From Paracoccaceae bacterium (GTDB lineage: Bacteria > Pseudomonadota > Alphaproteobacteria > Rhodobacterales > Rhodobacteraceae), in the NCBI GenBank assembly GCA_026982275.1, contig JALSHK010000474.1:1-8663 (forward strand): a stretch of DNA of 8,663 bases, given 5' to 3'. How positions within the stretch are numbered: the first letter of the stretch is position 1; every line of letters starts with the position of its first letter. A program made the position numbers and the translations under genes. A model generated the notes under the pieces. It worked only from the letters and a program-made list of their open reading frames with translations, ran no database searches and was not told the origin of the DNA. Positions 5,766 through 8,663 of the stretch are shown here, piece after piece.

Positions 5766-6749
5766 TTATTCGCGCCGGTAAATGGCTTCCTGCATGCCGC
5801 GTTCGCGATAGGGGGTGATGCTGAAATGCGCGCGGTAGCATTTGGAAAAATGCGAGGGCGAGGCAAAACCGCTGGCGAGCGCCACATTGATCACCGACAT
5901 TTCGGTCTGCATCAACAGGCTTCGCGCTTTTTGTAATCGCAGCTCCATGTAATACCGCTTGGGGGAGCGGTTCAGAAAGCGCCGGAACAGCCGCTCCAGT
6001 TGGCGCGTGGACATTCCGGCTTGCGCGGCAAGTGCAGGCGGGGAAATCGGATCTTCCAGATTGGCCTCCATCATTTTGATCACGCCTGAAAGCTTGGGAT
6101 GGCGCACGCCGATGCGTGCGGGAATGCTCAGGCGTTGCTCGTCTTTGCCGGTGCGCGCGGTGGTGTAGATCATCTGGTCGGCCACGGCAATGGCAAGATC
6201 GGGTCCATGATCCGCCGAAATCATGCTTAACATCAGATCGGCCGCTGCGGCCCCTCCGGCTGCGGTATAGCGGTTTTTATCCACCACGAATATCGAGTTC
6301 GAAACCTCGAGTTCCGGGAAATCCTCGATCAGGGATTCGCGGTTCTCCCAATGGATGGTGGCGCGGCGCCCTTGCAATAGCCCTGCTTTGGCCAGAAAAT
6401 AGGTGCCGGTGCAAAGCCCGCCAAACGCCACCCCGCGCCGCGCCTCCCTTCTGGCCCAGTTTAGCAATTTCTGGTTTGTGGCCAGCTTTATCCGCGCGCC
6501 ACCGCACACCATCACCGTATCCTCCCGTGTCAGGGTTTCCAGCCCGTTATCGGGGGTGATGCCCAGGCCAGAGGAGCAGGTCACCGGTTGCCCGTCCTCG
6601 GTCGCCAGCACCCAGGTATACAGCTCTTTTCGAGCCATGCGATTTGCCAGCCGGAGAGTCTCGATCGCATTAGAAAAGGCGATCAGGGAATATTCGGGCA
6701 GCAGCAAAAACACAAAACGCTTGGCGGATTTCGAGGGATCAGTAGGCAT
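5766..6749 (-). CDS. GlxA-family transcriptional regulator (DJ-1/PfpI-like domain + AraC HTH)
   Basis: A 327-residue DNA-binding regulator. Residues about 10-185 form a DJ-1/PfpI (class I amidotransferase-like) sensor fold: RFVFLLLPEYSLIAFSNAIE at 11-30, VMVCGGARI at 79-87, and the nucleophile-elbow-like GGLCTGTYFLAKAGLL at 110-125 with Cys113. Residues about 217-320 are an AraC-type double helix-turn-helix (second helix region VINVALASGFASPSHFSKCY). The layout is that of the ArgR/CdhR/GbdR group, which senses amino acids, carnitine or betaine; the ligand here is unknown. The frame stays open to 6884, but the family fold begins right after 6749, and the upstream part would enter the divergent aroG control region, so 6749 is preferred; 6818 is a second option. 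It precedes nirK in the same direction, and a role in nirK control is possible but not shown. Confidence 0.88.
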   Translation of the reverse strand: MPTDPSKSAKRFVFLLLPEYSLIAFSNAIETLRLANRMARKELYTWVLATEDGQPVTCSSGLGITPDNGLETLTREDTVMVCGGARIKLATNQKLLNWARREARRGVAFGGLCTGTYFLAKAGLLQGRRATIHWENRESLIEDFPELEVSNSIFVVDKNRYTAAGGAAAADLMLSMISADHGPDLAIAVADQMIYTTARTGKDEQRLSIPARIGVRHPKLSGVIKMMEANLEDPISPPALAAQAGMSTRQLERLFRRFLNRSPKRYYMELRLQKARSLLMQTEMSVINVALASGFASPSHFSKCYRAHFSITPYRERGMQEAIYRRE

Positions 6750-6837
6750 AGGCACCTGCAAAATGGAGAAAACGGGGGATTCGACCGCTGGAAAGACCCT
6801 GCCGGTAACATTATTCATCTTGTAGATTTTATAGCGC

Positions 6838-6865
6838 TGGTCAATACAAAAACTGCCGTTATGAT
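6838..6865 (+). promoter_or_regulatory. Candidate promoter of the DAHP synthase-serB operon
   Basis: TGGTCA (6838-6843, four of six) and TATGAT (6860-6865, five of six) are 16 bp apart. They would start transcription near 6872, leaving a leader of about 28 bases that contains the AGGAGA ribosome site. The -35 overlaps a minus-strand TTGACC (6844-6839) that could belong to the divergent regulator gene, so the two may compete or share control. Confidence 0.4.
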
Positions 6866-6899
6866 GGCGGCTGTTCATTTTCAATCAGGAGAAAAAGCA

Positions 6900-8267
6900 A
6901 TGGGAAACACTTGGACCAAATCTGACTGGCGCAGCAAGCCCCGGATCCAGATGCCCGAGTATCTGGACGAGGCGGCCCTCACCGGCGTAACCGATCGTCT
7001 GGCCCGATATCCATTGCTGGTATTTGCCGGCGAAGCCCGCCGCCTGACCCGTGCGCTGGGCGAGGTCGCCGAGGGGCGCTCATTCCTTTTGCAGGGCGGC
7101 GATTGCGCCGAAAGCTTTGAGGAATTTTCTTCCGATATGATCCGCGACACCTATAAGGTGATGCTGCAAATGGCGGTGGTGCTGACATTCGGCGGCCAGA
7201 CCCCGATTGTGAAGGTGGGCCGGATGGCGGGGCAATTCGCCAAGCCGCGCTCGGCGGATTTCGAGAGCGTGGACGGGGTGGAGCTGCCCAGCTATCGCGG
7301 CGATATCATCAACGGCTTTGAATTTAATCCCGAAAGCCGGATCCCCGACCCTAACCGGATGCTGCGCGCCTATACGCAGGCGGCGGCGTCGCTGAACCTG
7401 TTGCGCGCCTTTTCCCAAGGCGGATTTGCCGATATCAAGCGGGTGCATAACTGGACATTGGAAAGCACCGAAGGCGGGGTGGGCTATGAAGAATACCACC
7501 AGCTGGCCCGGGATATTTCCAAAAGCCTTGCCTTTATGGAGGCCGCCGGCATCAGCGGCGAAACCGTGGATGCGATGAAGCGGGTGAGCTTTTATACCAG
7601 CCACGAAGCCTTGCTGCTGGAATATGAAGAGGCGCTGTGCCGCCAGGATAGCGAGACCGGAGACTGGATTGCCGGCTCTGGCCATATGATCTGGATCGGC
7701 GATCGCACCCGCCAGCCCGACGGCGCGCATGTGGAATTCTGCCGTGGGGTGATCAATCCGATCGGCCTGAAATGCGGGCCGAGCATTACCGAAGAAGACC
7801 TGCTGGTGCTGATCAACAAGCTCAACCCCGATAATATTGCGGGCCGGCTGACGCTGATTTGCCGCTTTGGCGCGGGGGAGGTGGGCAAGCATCTGCCTGC
7901 GCTTATTCGTGCGGTGGAGCGCGAGGGGCATAAGGTGGTCTGGTCTTGTGATCCTATGCATGGCAACACCATCAAATCCGCCAGCGGCTATAAAACCCGC
8001 CCGTTTGACCGGGTGCTGGGCGAGGTGCAGGAATTCTTTGCCATTCACAAAGCCGAGGGCACCCATGCGGGGGGCGTGCATTTTGAAATGACCGGCAAGG
8101 ATGTGACCGAATGCACGGGTGGCTTGCGCGATGTGAAGGACGAGGATCTTTCCTCGCGCTATCATACCGCCTGTGATCCGCGCCTGAATGCGGCGCAATC
8201 GCTGGAACTGGCGTTTTTGGTGGCGCGCGAGCTGCAAGCGCAAAACGAGGCCCGCGCCCGTGGCTGA
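6900..8267 (+). CDS. aroG: Class II 3-deoxy-7-phosphoheptulonate (DAHP) synthase
   Basis: First enzyme of the shikimate pathway: condenses phosphoenolpyruvate and erythrose 4-phosphate to DAHP in the cytoplasm. 455 residues, the normal size for the plant/Mycobacterium-type class II family. Metal ligands are all present: Cys69 (LQGGDCAES), His354 (CDPMHGN), Glu396 (GGVHFEMTG) and Asp426 (ACDPRLN). The last three sit exactly 15 below the M. tuberculosis numbers. Other family blocks include VKVGRMAGQFAKPRS and SFYTSHEALLLEYE. The ATG at 6900 has AGGAGA 8 bases upstream. The frame is open further upstream to 6588, but that part overlaps the divergent regulator and has no family similarity. Its end overlaps the serB start by 8 bp. 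The N-terminus lacks the longer extension of the mycobacterial enzyme, so feedback control may differ. Confidence 0.96.
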   Translation: MGNTWTKSDWRSKPRIQMPEYLDEAALTGVTDRLARYPLLVFAGEARRLTRALGEVAEGRSFLLQGGDCAESFEEFSSDMIRDTYKVMLQMAVVLTFGGQTPIVKVGRMAGQFAKPRSADFESVDGVELPSYRGDIINGFEFNPESRIPDPNRMLRAYTQAAASLNLLRAFSQGGFADIKRVHNWTLESTEGGVGYEEYHQLARDISKSLAFMEAAGISGETVDAMKRVSFYTSHEALLLEYEEALCRQDSETGDWIAGSGHMIWIGDRTRQPDGAHVEFCRGVINPIGLKCGPSITEEDLLVLINKLNPDNIAGRLTLICRFGAGEVGKHLPALIRAVEREGHKVVWSCDPMHGNTIKSASGYKTRPFDRVLGEVQEFFAIHKAEGTHAGGVHFEMTGKDVTECTGGLRDVKDEDLSSRYHTACDPRLNAAQSLELAFLVARELQAQNEARARG

Positions 8268-8663
8268 TGAATTCATGGTGCTGACCTCGGCTAGCGGGGT
8301 CAGCGATGCGCAGGTTGGTTTGGCCATGGCGGGGCTGGCGGCGGATGCACCGCGTCGGATCTCGGCGGATGCGGTCGAGGTGGCTCTGCGCGGTGCGCGG
8401 CCAGCGGTAGCGCTTGCGGGGGTGGATGTGAATTTTGTGCCTGCCGCCAACCGCGCCAAGAAGCTGCTGATTGCGGATATGGACAGCACGATTATCTCGG
8501 TTGAATGTATTGACGAACTAGCCGATTTTGCCGGCGTGAAGGGTCAGATATCCGAAATTACCGAGGCCGCGATGCGCGGCGAGATGGGCTTTGAAGACTC
8601 GCTGATCGCGCGGGTAGGGCTGCTTCAGGGGCTGGATGAAGGGGCGCTGGAGCGTTGCTATAG
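8260..8663 (+). CDS. serB: Phosphoserine phosphatase, N-terminal part (gene runs off the window)
   Basis: HAD-family phosphatase giving L-serine from O-phosphoserine, the last step of serine synthesis. About 134 codons are visible. After a roughly 70-residue N-terminal segment comes the HAD motif I, LLIADMDSTII (69-79), with nucleophile Asp73 and acid/base Asp75. It is followed by ECIDELADFAG and EAAMRGEMGFEDSL, the SerB cap-region signature; a SerB-type RVGLLQGL follows. Two starts are possible. GTG at 8260 has GAGG nine bases upstream and overlaps the DAHP synthase gene by 8 bp. ATG at 8275 has a weaker ribosome site. I prefer GTG on the ribosome site and the coupling it implies. Residue numbers count from that GTG. 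The reading frame is intact to the window edge. Confidence 0.93.
   Translation, partial: MADEFMVLTSASGVSDAQVGLAMAGLAADAPRRISADAVEVALRGARPAVALAGVDVNFVPAANRAKKLLIADMDSTIISVECIDELADFAGVKGQISEITEAAMRGEMGFEDSLIARVGLLQGLDEGALERCY

Noticed and set aside
6820..6849. TTGTA...TACAA inverted repeat in the regulator/aroG spacer
   Set aside because: Five-base arms 20 bp apart are easily found by chance and do not extend.
6588..6899. An upstream extension of DAHP synthase to a start at 6588
   Set aside because: It would overlap the divergent regulator gene. The ATG at 6900 has a strong ribosome site and fits the family start.
7080..8489. A 469-codon open frame on the minus strand
   Set aside because: It lies wholly antisense to DAHP synthase and serB, which have complete family motifs. 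Its composition is that expected of a codon-position shadow in GC-rich DNA.

Overview
The window looks like chromosomal DNA of an alphaproteobacterium, most likely Rhodobacterales (Roseobacter/Rhodobacter type). The grounds are the class I copper nitrite reductase with the Rhodobacter-like one-residue-longer copper loop, a roseobacter-style Hint-domain protein, a class II DAHP synthase, and tightly packed genes. The genus is inference. Most genes are ordinary metabolism. The unusual material sits in the intergenic spaces and in the Hint-domain gene.

Layout, left to right. (1) The 5' end of cysS (cysteinyl-tRNA synthetase) runs leftward off the window from 313. A 250-bp divergent spacer follows, then a rightward gene (564-1355) for a Ser/Ala/Pro/Gly-rich repeat protein fused to a Hint (Hedgehog/intein-type) domain. 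(2) A leftward PepSY-type two-helix membrane protein gene (1352-1993) converges on it so tightly that one CTAG carries both stop codons. (3) A leftward two-gene operon encodes a thiolase and a type II 3-hydroxyacyl-CoA dehydrogenase (4061 down to 2125). It has a sigma-70-like promoter with a 20-bp palindromic operator placed over the -10/start region. (4) A 348-bp gene-free stretch (4062-4409) holds that promoter, a roughly 200-bp element closed by long inverted repeats with four small hairpins inside, and the intrinsic terminator of nirK. (5) nirK (leftward, 5582-4410) is a Tat-exported copper nitrite reductase with two FNR/NnrR-type boxes upstream and a well-placed -10. (6) A leftward GlxA-family AraC regulator (6749-5766) follows. 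(7) Rightward and divergent from it are class II DAHP synthase (6900-8267) and serB (8260 to the window end, incomplete), which overlap by 8 bp.

How the genes work together. The thiolase and dehydrogenase carry out the last two steps of a beta-oxidation-type or isoleucine/branched-acid spiral, or run in reverse. The palindrome suggests local repression by a TetR-like factor that is not in this window. NirK appears to be a stand-alone denitrification gene under oxygen/NO control, with no nirV, nor or pseudoazurin gene beside it. DAHP synthase and SerB look translationally coupled, linking the entry to aromatic amino acids with the last step of serine synthesis. The other short spacers (314-563, 1994-2124, 5583-5765, 6750-6899) hold only the candidate control sites listed here. 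I found no tRNA, rRNA, CRISPR array, insertion sequence or transposase.
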